Assembly: GCA_019638625.1 (NCBI GenBank)
Contig: JAHBTK010000002.1
Span: 310,001-374,000, forward strand
Reading direction: 5' to 3'
DNA: 64,000 nucleotides
Source: Chitinophagaceae bacterium
GTDB taxonomy: Bacteria > Bacteroidota > Bacteroidia > Chitinophagales > Chitinophagaceae
A program made the position numbers and the translations under genes. Positions 47,071 to 54,563 of the stretch are shown here, in pieces; the first letter of the stretch is position 1, and the number at the start of each line of letters is the position of its first letter. The notes below the pieces were generated by a model. The model saw only the letters and a list, made by a program, of their open reading frames with translations. It was not told where the DNA came from and made no database searches.

Positions 47071-47685
47071 TTATGCGGAGGCTACATCGCAGATAACATA
47101 TAACGCCACGGCGTAAGGACCGTATAAATTTCCTATCTCCTCTCTCAAAATGTGAAGTGCATCACCCATGTGCTTTTTTACCGCCATCACGGAAATTTTA
47201 AGCTTTTCGGCTATTTCCCGATGCTTTAATCCGCTTTCCCTGCTTAATATAAAAATCTCCCGTTGGCGCGGAGTGAGCCTGTCAACGGCATTTTGAATAA
47301 ATTGTTGCACTTCCTTAGCCATCAGTGCACCGGACGGGGGTTCTACCTCATGCCACTGTTCTTTTTTCTTCAGCTCTGCTAAAATAAGGGCTTCCTTTGC
47401 CATACGACGAAAACCGGTAACCGCATGATTATGGGCCATACGGCTGAGGTAAGCGCTAAAATTATCAATTTCCGGCAGCGATTGCCGGTTAATCCAAACT
47501 TTCAGAAATACATCGTGAACGGTATCTTCAGCCACCTCTCCTGAATTGGTAAGCTTGTAAATATTGGTATACAGCTTTTTCCGGTAAGCATTAAACAGTT
47601 CACCAAAAGCCTGCTCATCACCTGCAGCCACTTGCCGGAGGAGTTCTTTTTCATTGTATGGGGGAATGAAGATCAAAACTTTCAA
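47071..47685 (-). CDS. ECF RNA polymerase sigma factor
   Basis: 204 residues. Region 2 is F-G-E-L-F-N-A-Y-R-K-K-L-Y to D-T-V-H-D-V-F-L-K-V-W (about 25-70). Region 4 has R-L-T-P-R-Q-R-E-I-F-I-L-S-R and the HTH L-K-H-R-E-I-A-E-K-L-K-I-S-V-M-A-V-K-K-H (about 135-175). It belongs to the Bacteroidota FecI-like ECF group controlling SusC loci. The annotated start is a TTG at 47685; no in-frame ATG precedes region 2, so the exact start is uncertain. It heads the sigma-FecR-SusC-SusD-sulfatase series. Confidence 0.92.
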   Translation of the reverse strand: MKVLIFIPPYNEKELLRQVAAGDEQAFGELFNAYRKKLYTNIYKLTNSGEVAEDTVHDVFLKVWINRQSLPEIDNFSAYLSRMAHNHAVTGFRRMAKEALILAELKKKEQWHEVEPPSGALMAKEVQQFIQNAVDRLTPRQREIFILSRESGLKHREIAEKLKISVMAVKKHMGDALHILREEIGNLYGPYAVALYVICDVASA

Positions 47686-47814
47686 CTAAATTAGTAACCA
47701 CTTTGCGAATTAAGAAAATTTATCTGGAGTCGGGGCTGTTCAATTCTAAAAAGTAAAAAAGCACTAAACTAAGCAGACACGGAATAGGTTTGAATAAAGT
47801 TACTAATTGTTACC

Positions 47815-48123
47815 TTAATTAATTCCTATAAATCCGCCAGACTGAATACCTGACACGCCCTGCATAAGTGAACAGACGAAATACCGGGAATATAGCAATA
47901 GGATGTCAGTGTAATTCCTTTCCGGGGGAATTATTCTTTCATCGTCGTTCAATAAACTCTTTAATTTCCCGGGATCAATTGCAATAAATGGTATAGCGCC
48001 TTTAGAAAAGCTCTCTGATTCTTGCGCTGAAAAGTAAATGAAAACAACCGGAAGGACTATTAAGCTATTGTTTTTCTTTATGGTATGGGTGGGGTTAAAA
48101 CGGGAATCATCAACCGGTTGCAA
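47815..48123 (-). CDS. Doubtful hypothetical secreted protein
   Basis: A 102-codon open frame. A lysine pair followed by a hydrophobic run (I-K-K-N-N-S-L-I-V-L-P-V-V-F-I-Y-F-S-A-Q) looks like a signal peptide, but it begins at an ATA codon where a start would be expected, so the original start may be lost; the only ATG lies 15 codons earlier. No family is recognised. It overlaps the beginning of the imuA fragment on the other strand by 39 bp. It could be a decayed gene or chance. Confidence 0.25.
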   Translation of the reverse strand: MQPVDDSRFNPTHTIKKNNSLIVLPVVFIYFSAQESESFSKGAIPFIAIDPGKLKSLLNDDERIIPPERNYTDILLLYSRYFVCSLMQGVSGIQSGGFIGIN

Positions 48124-48321
48124 CGGGATATACTGGCGCTACAGGAATTTAGCTCTCTGCGGGCCGGGTATCCTGTGCTGTCGGGGGAGCTGTCTGTAAT
48201 GGAAGCCTTTTCCGATAAAACTTTTTCCCTAGGTACTGTGCATGAGTTTGTGAGCGGTAACATGGAAGATGCCGGCGCTACGGCAGAATTTGTTTCCGGA
48301 CTGATATCAACAGTATTGTAA
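48085..48321 (+). pseudogene. imuA: imuA-like 5-prime fragment
   Basis: 78 codons from ATG to a TAA. The text matches the N-terminus of Bacteroidota ImuA, the RecA-like partner in SOS translesion synthesis: I-I-N-R-L-Q-R-D-I-L-A-L-Q-E-F, then a short spacer, A-F-S-D-K-T-F-S-L-G-T-V-H-E-F-V-S, and E-D-A-G-A-T-A-E-F-V-S-G-L-I-S. In an intact protein of about 240 residues this segment leads into the ATP-site core, which is absent. A dnaE2-like fragment follows on the same strand within 60 bp, so the imuB gene and most of both neighbours appear deleted. Homology is read by eye. Confidence 0.65.
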
Positions 48322-48374
48322 CCGGATAGGCGAATAGCATGGATAGGGTTCAAGAAACCTGATCGTTCCTCCGG

Positions 48375-48483
48375 TACTATGACAAGCAACTGAAGCACAT
48401 CTTTCACAACCGGCTATACCATGGTCGCCACCAACGATGTACATTATCCTTTCCGCTGCGGCGGAAAGACCGGGATGGGCTGC
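48375..48483 (+). pseudogene. dnaE2: dnaE2-like internal fragment, frameshifted
   Basis: A short remnant in two frames. The first encodes Y-Y-D-K-Q-L-K-H-I-F-H (from 48375); the second, shifted near 48408, encodes G-Y-T-M-V-A-T-N-D-V-H-Y-P (about 48412-48450) and ends at a TAA at 48481-48489. V-A-T-N-D-V-H-Y is a hallmark of the PHP domain of DnaE-type DNA polymerases, and R-Y-Y-D-K-Q with K-H-I precedes it at the right distance in error-prone DnaE2 proteins. Located just after an imuA-like fragment. Clearly non-functional. Confidence 0.6.
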
Positions 48484-48485
48484 CT

Positions 48486-49199
48486 CTAATTCAACGGGCG
48501 AACAGAACCACTGCCTGTAATTTTTGAGCTTACGGTACCGCCACCGGTATATTTAATGCTGCCACTGCCCGTGATACCGGCGTCTATTTTTAAGCTGCCG
48601 AATACTGTAATATCGCCGCTGCCGGAGGTTCTGGCCTTCGCGTTTTCGGCTTTCAGATTTTCAGCCTTGATGGTACCGCTCCCTGTAGTACTGCAGTCTA
48701 TATCTTTGGTATTACCACTCAGCCGGATATCACCGGAGCCGGTTACACTGGCCTTTACTTCCGGCGCATCCAGTTGCAGCTCTATATCACCGGAACCGGT
48801 CACCTGCACTTTCACCTTTTCATCTGTTGAAAACAATCCCTCTCCTTTTACATCCCCGGAGCCTGTAACAACCGCTTCCGTTAATTCAGGCATACCAATA
48901 TGTACTTGCACACTCTTTTTTGCCCGGATGGAATAGTGGTCCTTATATTTTATCCTGAGACTTCCATCATTCACATAGGTCTCCACCAAAGGAACGATAT
49001 TATCGTCTCCTTCTATTTCCACGGATATCCGGTCCGCTTTCGTGATATATACGTCCATCGAACCTGAAAGTCGTATTCCGGTAAAGTCTCCCGTTTCACG
49101 GGTTTCCGATATCCTGTTGCCACTTCCTTTCACATGTTCTCCATCTATGCAGGAAGAAAAAGCCGAGATAAAAACAGCTAAAAAAAATGTTTTGTACAT
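48486..49199 (-). CDS. Head-GIN/DUF2807 lipoprotein
   Basis: 237 residues; lipoprotein signal with lipobox A-F-S-S-C near residue 17. The rest is a right-handed beta-solenoid of the DUF2807 (putative auto-transporter adhesin, head GIN) family: F-T-G-I-R-L-S-G-S-M-D-V at the first turn and eight T-G-S-G-D/S-I repeats about every 20 residues to the end (S-K-I-T-G-S-G-S-V-R). Surface or periplasmic; Bacteroidota have many copies, function unknown. The repeats are regular with no frame break. Its 3-prime end abuts the dnaE2 fragment. Confidence 0.9.
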   Translation of the reverse strand: MYKTFFLAVFISAFSSCIDGEHVKGSGNRISETRETGDFTGIRLSGSMDVYITKADRISVEIEGDDNIVPLVETYVNDGSLRIKYKDHYSIRAKKSVQVHIGMPELTEAVVTGSGDVKGEGLFSTDEKVKVQVTGSGDIELQLDAPEVKASVTGSGDIRLSGNTKDIDCSTTGSGTIKAENLKAENAKARTSGSGDITVFGSLKIDAGITGSGSIKYTGGGTVSSKITGSGSVRPLN

Positions 49200-49284
49200 G
49201 CAGTATGGTTTTGATGATCTGATACGATAAGAATCCTCCCGGATGAAACCCTGATTGTTCCTCTTTTCAGCAAATCAGCATTCG

Positions 49285-49737
49285 TCAGGGCGCCAGCAGC
49301 GATTTAACAACCGCGCTGATGGTTTTTCCGTCAGACTGGCCCGCCAGTTGCTTCGTAGCGGCAGCCATCACTTTGCCCATATCCGCAGCGGTAGCCGCCC
49401 CGGTTTCCTTAATTATTTTACCGATGATTTCTTTCAGCTCCGCTTCACCCAATTGCTTCGGCAGGAAGCTCTCTATCACGTCAATCTCTTCCTTTTCTTT
49501 TTGCGCCAGGTCTTCCCGGTTTTGTTTCTGATAGATATCCAGGGAGTCCTTCCTGGATTTTACCAGCTTTTGCAGGAGCTTTATCTCGTCAGCTTCCGAT
49601 AGTCCGGCGCCACCGCCTTCCGAGGTCTTTGCCAGCAGTACGGCGGCTTTGATCGCTCTCAACCCCCGCAGCTTTACCTGGTCTTTTGCCAGCATTGCTG
49701 TTTTAATAGCGTCGTTAATGGTTTGTTCTAAAGCCAT
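49285..49737 (-). CDS. GatB/YqeY domain protein
   Basis: 150 residues of the YqeY family, which shares the tRNA-binding tail domain of the GatB amidotransferase subunit. Marks: the N-terminal helix I-K-T-A-M-L-A-K-D, L-R-G-L-R-A-I-K-A-A, then E-x-F-L-P-K-Q-L-G-E-A-E-L and G-K-V-M-A-A-A, with the closing D-G-K-T-I-S-A-V-V-K. Role outside the amidotransferase is not settled. Tandem with gldC on the same strand, 32 bp apart, likely co-transcribed. Confidence 0.92.
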   Translation of the reverse strand: MALEQTINDAIKTAMLAKDQVKLRGLRAIKAAVLLAKTSEGGGAGLSEADEIKLLQKLVKSRKDSLDIYQKQNREDLAQKEKEEIDVIESFLPKQLGEAELKEIIGKIIKETGAATAADMGKVMAAATKQLAGQSDGKTISAVVKSLLAP

Positions 49738-49769
49738 AGTATTTGAAATTTATCTTCGTATTATCTAAT

Positions 49770-50108
49770 CTATTGTTTTTCGAGCAATTCCCGGGATCTC
49801 TTGTAAAAGTCTGCCGCGAACTGCTTCATATCTTCCGCGAGTTCCTTTTGCTGTGTGGCCCTTCCATAGGTATCTGCCATCACCATCATTGTCTGGTAGA
49901 AAAAGTCGCCCATTTCGTCTATCATCATTTCCTTTGTCCACAGGTCTATCCGCATGGCCGATTTTTCCTGTCCGTCCCAGAAAGAAAGTATCATAGCCTT
50001 TGCCGCCTGGTCTGTTTCAGCGGTACTATCGGTAGCATTCCAGTGAATGCCGCTGATCATTTTTTGTGGGTCACGGGTCACGTCTATTTTAATCGTAGAT
50101 TTCTGCAT
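49770..50108 (-). CDS. gldC: Gliding motility protein GldC
   Basis: 112 residues from ATG 50108 (MQKSTIKIDV). A start 20 codons upstream would include an unlike, Cys-rich lead. The family signatures are present: I-x-W-N-A-T-D-S near 25, A-K-A-M-I-L-S-F-W-D near 40, M-R-I-D-L-W-T-K-E-M near 53-62, then M-x-D-T-x-x-R-A-T near 80. GldC is a soluble accessory protein of Bacteroidota gliding gene sets with unclear mechanism; it occurs also in non-gliders. A TACCTTTG element is placed 18 nt upstream. Confidence 0.88.
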   Translation of the reverse strand: MQKSTIKIDVTRDPQKMISGIHWNATDSTAETDQAAKAMILSFWDGQEKSAMRIDLWTKEMMIDEMGDFFYQTMMVMADTYGRATQQKELAEDMKQFAADFYKRSRELLEKQ

Positions 50109-50125
50109 GTACACTAAAATTCCGT

Positions 50126-50133
50126 CAAAGGTA
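50126..50133 (-). promoter_or_regulatory. -7 element of gldC
   Basis: Minus-strand TACCTTTG, an exact TAnnTTTG match. It lies inside the longer frame, supporting the start at 50108. Confidence 0.45.
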
Positions 50134-50326
50134 AGAAAACCCCGGGGTTCACAGTCCTGCGAGTCCATTTAAAGGTATTGCTGTTTTGCATATTTATATT
50201 TATAACCCTACAACTCAATTACAGCATATAACCAAGCGCTCATAAAATACACAAACGAATTGATTGCCGGAACCACCTGACCAGCAGTCGATGCCCGGAA
50301 CCAAAGACAAATGCCACCGGATTGCT

Positions 50327-50334
50327 TACATTTG
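50327..50334 (+). promoter_or_regulatory. -7 element directly before the hydrolase gene
   Basis: TACATTTG (TAnnTTTG) ends 4 nt before ATG 50339. With gpmI and prfB this is the third such spacing in the window. No -33 TTG at the usual distance. Confidence 0.4.
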
Positions 50335-50338
50335 GGTT

Positions 50339-52807
50339 ATGAACAGAATACTCATAATTATTACCTTCCTGCTTATTGGCTCTTCCCTCTCTGCACAGGA
50401 CACCGTGCATTTTACCAACGGCTTTATGGCAAACGGTATCCACCGGTATGGGAGGGAAGCGCTTTATACGGATCTGCTTCTTTACCAGATGTACAATGGC
50501 AGCCTGGAGGCTCCAGCCGATGGCACTGTGTTGGGGATTAGCCACAACGGGGCCGAAATAAAATGGAGTGCCGTGTCAGCAGACAGCCTTAACCGTTTCC
50601 GGCTGCCACGCGTTGCCGGGCAGGGCCGGGGTGGCATGTTTTCAAACAGCAGTTATCTCTACCTGGCCTATACGGCGCCGAAAGCAGGGGTTGCCCTGCT
50701 GCGTACAATGGGGAGCTCCGCTGTAATTGTAAATGGCGCAATTCATTCCGGGGACCAGTATTCACTGGGATACCTGTATATCCCTGTTCAGTTAAAAAGA
50801 GGGTTGAACGAGTTTTATGTCCGTTCAGGTTTCGCCACTGTCGCAAGCCTCATTTTCAACACCCGGCCTGTCAGCATCAACACGGAAGACCCGACAGTTC
50901 CCGTACTGGTTACCGGGCAGGACAATTCTTCCCGGCAGGGAGCGATCGTCGTATTGAACAGCAGCAGCAAAAAACTGGCAGGGCTGAAGCTTAAGGCAAT
51001 AGTAAATGATCATGAAGTAACAACCGATCTGCCCTCCATACCGGCAACCGGTAGCCGAAAAGTACCCTTCCGCTTCAACGCGGGGGATATTACCAACGGA
51101 AAGCACACAATAGCCCTTAGCTTAATACAGGGAACTAAAATAATTGACAATGCAAATCTTTCTATTGAAGCCGTTGCTCCGGGAGAATCCCATAGTTATA
51201 CTTTTATCAGTGAAATAGACGGCAGCCTGCAATACTTCGGCGTAACGCCACAATCCGGGACCGGTAAAAACCGCAACGCACTGTTCCTTTCGGTGCATGG
51301 CGCCGGCGTAGAGGGTATAGGGCAGGCAAGGGCTTATAAGTCCAAAGACTGGGGAACTCTTATAACGGCTACAAACAGGCGCCCCAGGGGATTCAACTGG
51401 GAGGATTGGGGAAGACTGGACGCCCTTGAAGTACTCTCTATCGGCAAAAAAATGTACAACCCTGATCCGGCAAAAATATATTTAACAGGACACTCCATGG
51501 GCGGACATGGCACCTGGTTTTTAGGAGCCACCTATCCCGACCAGTGGGCCGCCATTGCGCCCTGCGCGGGTTATCCCACCCTGAAAGAATATGGCTCCCA
51601 CGATGGCAAAATACCTGAAACAACAGAATCAAAGGCAGAACAGGTTTTACTACGCGCCGGCAACCAGAGCGATGTAGTGAAACTGACAGGCAACTATAAG
51701 CCGTTGGGCGTATATATTTTTCATGGAGATTCTGACAGGGTGGTTTCGGTTGACTATGCCCGGCAGATGCGAAAGGTGCTGGCGGATTTTCATCCGGATT
51801 TTGCTTACTACGAATACCCGGGTGGCAGCCACTGGTTTGGAGACATCAGCGTCGACTGGCCGCCGTTATTCAATTATTTCAAATCGCATAATATTTTGCC
51901 GGACAGCGCCGTCAATATCATCGATTTTAAAACATCCAGCCCGGGTATTTCCGCAACATACAGATGGGCAAAGATATACCAGCAGGAACGCCCGCTGGAA
52001 TTCAGCCGGATGCAACTGAACCGGGACTTGCGTAACAACAGGATCACCGGTAAAACGGAAAATATAAAAACCCTGAAACTGGCCGTTAGTGAATTCGGGA
52101 GCGGGAATACAATAACAATATCGTTGGATGGTTCGGGTGTGATGTCCCATACTGTTTCGGGGAATACGGATAGCATTTACCTGGCAAAGAATAATGGCAA
52201 CTGGACAAAAATTGACGCACCGGGTTTTGAACAGAAAGGACCACACCGTTATGGCACATTTAAGGAGGGCTTTAACAACCGGATGGTATTCGTGTACGGT
52301 ACTACAGGAAGTAAAGCGGAGAATGAATGGGCGGTTAATAAAGCACGATTTGATGCGGAAAGCTGGTACTACCGGGGCAATGGCGCTGTAGACATTGTTA
52401 CCGACAAAGAATACGCCACCGGGAACTTTAAGGGCAGGAATGTGGTATTGTATGGCAATGCCCATACCAATGCCGCATGGAATATGCTTCTCTCAGACGC
52501 TCCCGTGAAAGTGGAGCGTAACCGGGTTATTTTGTCCGATAAAACGTGGGAAGGCGATGACCTTGCCGCCTACTTTGTATGGCCGATCAAAAATACGCCT
52601 GTCAATTCAGTGGCTGTCATTACCGGAACAGGCATCCAGGGAATGAACGCCGCCAACGCGAACCAGTATTTTGCCGGTGGCAGCGGATTTCCTGATTTTA
52701 TGATCTTCCGGCTCGCAATGCTGAAAGAGGGGAGCAAAGCAATAGAGTCCGCCGGCTTTTTTGATAATAACTGGCAATTGGACGCTGTTAATAATTATAT
52801 CAGGTAA
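50339..52807 (+). CDS. Secreted alpha/beta hydrolase (prolyl-oligopeptidase-like)
   Basis: 822 residues from ATG 50339, which opens a signal peptide (M-N-R-I-L-I-I-I-T-F to S-L-S-A-Q). An open frame 25 codons longer lacks a signal. The N-terminal part (about 20-290) is beta-rich. The hydrolase core has S-V-H-G-A-G near 318, nucleophile Ser386 in G-H-S-M-G-G, Asp in H-G-D-S-D-R-V-V and His in G-G-S-H-W-F-G. A further beta domain of about 250 residues ends the protein. Nearest to secreted peptidase or acyl-esterase families; the substrate is not evident. Followed by an SMP-30 gene after about 120 bp. Confidence 0.85.
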   Translation: MNRILIIITFLLIGSSLSAQDTVHFTNGFMANGIHRYGREALYTDLLLYQMYNGSLEAPADGTVLGISHNGAEIKWSAVSADSLNRFRLPRVAGQGRGGMFSNSSYLYLAYTAPKAGVALLRTMGSSAVIVNGAIHSGDQYSLGYLYIPVQLKRGLNEFYVRSGFATVASLIFNTRPVSINTEDPTVPVLVTGQDNSSRQGAIVVLNSSSKKLAGLKLKAIVNDHEVTTDLPSIPATGSRKVPFRFNAGDITNGKHTIALSLIQGTKIIDNANLSIEAVAPGESHSYTFISEIDGSLQYFGVTPQSGTGKNRNALFLSVHGAGVEGIGQARAYKSKDWGTLITATNRRPRGFNWEDWGRLDALEVLSIGKKMYNPDPAKIYLTGHSMGGHGTWFLGATYPDQWAAIAPCAGYPTLKEYGSHDGKIPETTESKAEQVLLRAGNQSDVVKLTGNYKPLGVYIFHGDSDRVVSVDYARQMRKVLADFHPDFAYYEYPGGSHWFGDISVDWPPLFNYFKSHNILPDSAVNIIDFKTSSPGISATYRWAKIYQQERPLEFSRMQLNRDLRNNRITGKTENIKTLKLAVSEFGSGNTITISLDGSGVMSHTVSGNTDSIYLAKNNGNWTKIDAPGFEQKGPHRYGTFKEGFNNRMVFVYGTTGSKAENEWAVNKARFDAESWYYRGNGAVDIVTDKEYATGNFKGRNVVLYGNAHTNAAWNMLLSDAPVKVERNRVILSDKTWEGDDLAAYFVWPIKNTPVNSVAVITGTGIQGMNAANANQYFAGGSGFPDFMIFRLAMLKEGSKAIESAGFFDNNWQLDAVNNYIR

Positions 52808-52926
52808 CGCTGACCGGGGGTGTAAAAACTTCTCCGCCTTATGGCATCCGGTTTGCAGGTTAACCTTTTCAGTTGCCAGGCGGGCATTTAGCAATAAAAT
52901 ATTACATTGAACATCTAATCAGCTAT

Positions 52927-53829
52927 ATGAAGCAACTCGTTCTGATCATTTCCGGTTTTTTGTTTACGGCCTCATTCCAGGCACAGGACATTGTATTCGA
53001 TTCCCTGCAAATCATTGCACCCGGAGCGACCTTAAAAGAAATCGGGAACCAGTTTTCTTTTACGGAGGGCCCCGCGGCGGATAAAAAAGGGAACGTGTTT
53101 TTTACCGATCAGCCGAATAACAAAATATGGAAGTATGATGTAAAGGGCAAACTGGAATTGTTTATGAACAATGCCGGGAGGTCAAACGGCTTATACTTCG
53201 ACAAAAAAGGAAACATCATCGCCTGTGCCGATGAAAACAATGAGCTCTGGCAGATCAGCCCGGATAAGAAAATTACCGTATTGCTGAAAGGGATACCGGG
53301 CAAAAGACATAATGGCCCCAACGATCTGTGGCTTGATGCGAAAGGCGGGATCTATTTTACCGACCCATATTATCAGCGCCCCTACTGGGAGAGAAAGGAA
53401 AAGGAAATAGAAGGGGAGAAAGTATACTACCTGCCGAAAGGGTCACAAACCCCCGTAGCAGTAGCAGACGACCTGAAAAGACCCAACGGCATCATCGGCA
53501 CACCCGATGGACAATACCTGTATGTTGCAGATATCGGGGATAACAAAACCTATCGGTTCACGATCAACGCGGATGGTAGCCTCAGCGATAAAAGATTACT
53601 TGCCGAACAGGGATCAGATGGTATCACGCTTGATAACCAGGGAAATTTATACCTCTCCGGAAGAGGTGTTACGGTTTATAACAGAGCCGGTGTTAAAATT
53701 GCCTGGATCCCCGTGCCATCAGGCTGGGTGGGCAATATTACTTTTGGAGGTAAAAAAAGGAACCAGTTGTTCATCACTGCTAGCAAATCCGTGTTCACAC
53801 TTGATATGGAGGTGAAAGGCGCACAGTAA
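52927..53829 (+). CDS. SMP-30/gluconolactonase family protein
   Basis: 300 residues from ATG 52927 (M-K-Q-L-V-L-I-I-S-G), which opens a signal peptide ending near F-Q-A-Q. A start 18 codons earlier would bury it. The mature part is a six-blade propeller: T-E-G-P-A-A-D, G-N-V-F-F-T-D-Q, H-N-G-P-N-D-L-W-L-D near 135, P-N-G-I-I-G-T-P-D near 188 with Y-V-A-D-I following, and S-D-G-I-T-L-D-N near 235. These hold the metal ligands (Glu, Asn, Asp) of lactone hydrolases. Likely a periplasmic sugar lactonase; possibly in the same transcript as the upstream hydrolase. Confidence 0.88.
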   Translation: MKQLVLIISGFLFTASFQAQDIVFDSLQIIAPGATLKEIGNQFSFTEGPAADKKGNVFFTDQPNNKIWKYDVKGKLELFMNNAGRSNGLYFDKKGNIIACADENNELWQISPDKKITVLLKGIPGKRHNGPNDLWLDAKGGIYFTDPYYQRPYWERKEKEIEGEKVYYLPKGSQTPVAVADDLKRPNGIIGTPDGQYLYVADIGDNKTYRFTINADGSLSDKRLLAEQGSDGITLDNQGNLYLSGRGVTVYNRAGVKIAWIPVPSGWVGNITFGGKKRNQLFITASKSVFTLDMEVKGAQ

Positions 53830-53920
53830 AAACCATTTGAGCGAGAGCAACCTGTTAGGGTTGTTGCAGCGTGATCTCTTATTTCCTCTAAAAGCAATGT
53901 CGTTTAGTCAGGATATAGAA

Positions 53921-54335
53921 AATGTCGCCCCTCCGGGGCTTTTTTCAAACTAATACTATTGATCAGCTACCATAATGTCGGTCGTACCGACCTGGCCGAA
54001 AGGATACTTGCAGAAGTATTTTGAACCATTATGATTGAATAAATGATATCGCTTTATTATCTGCTTTTGAACAAAGTCCTGTAAGGGCCGCATTTTGGTA
54101 GAACAGGAACCCATCATCAAAACCCCGGAAGGAGAGACATTATTTTTATACCCCGGCAACAAGACTTTCAACTGAGCGAAAGCATACTGGCAAACGTGTT
54201 TTGAACCATTATCATTGAATGAATGTTACCGCTTTATTATCTGGCTGCAAACAAAGCCCTGTAAGGGCGGCATTTTGGTAGAACAGGAATCCCCTTTCTC
54301 AAAAGCCCCGGAGGGGCGACATTATTTTTGTAACC
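53921..54335. repeat. Two 180-bp direct repeats within 23-bp inverted repeats
   Basis: Two copies of a unit with 180-bp period: copy 1 about 53995-54155, copy 2 about 54175-54335. Shared blocks keep exact register, such as TTGAACCATTAT (54021 and 54201), GCTTTATTATCTG (54051 and 54231), CCTGTAAGGGC (54078 and 54258) and CATTTTGGTAGAACAGGAA (54091 and 54271). The whole is bounded by a perfect 23-bp inverted repeat: left 53921-53943 starting AATGTCGCCC, right 54301-54323 ending GGGGCGACATT. Copy 1 has a degenerate version of the right end at 54120-54141. The 734-bp gap 53830-54563 has no credible gene. Confidence 0.8.
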
Positions 54336-54563
54336 AGTAATACGGAACAGATTGGGATTGCAAACCGAAATCTTCTTGTATAATACCGATGATACAGCCT
54401 TCAGATCATTTATATTGGTCTATCTGTCGGAGGCATGACAGGCAAGGTTGACGGATGCACAACCGGTACAACAAGACTTTTTCCAACTATAAAAGGATCT
54501 TTTAGCGTTTAGCTAAATGACATTACCCTAAAGAGGGAAATGTCATCCGGCAAACCCACAGAT

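Noticed and set aside
50240..50545. A 101-codon minus-strand frame
   Set aside because: Antisense to the hydrolase start, with no family or signal.
53995..54335. CRISPR-like array
   Set aside because: Only two units, 180 bp each, without short spaced repeats.
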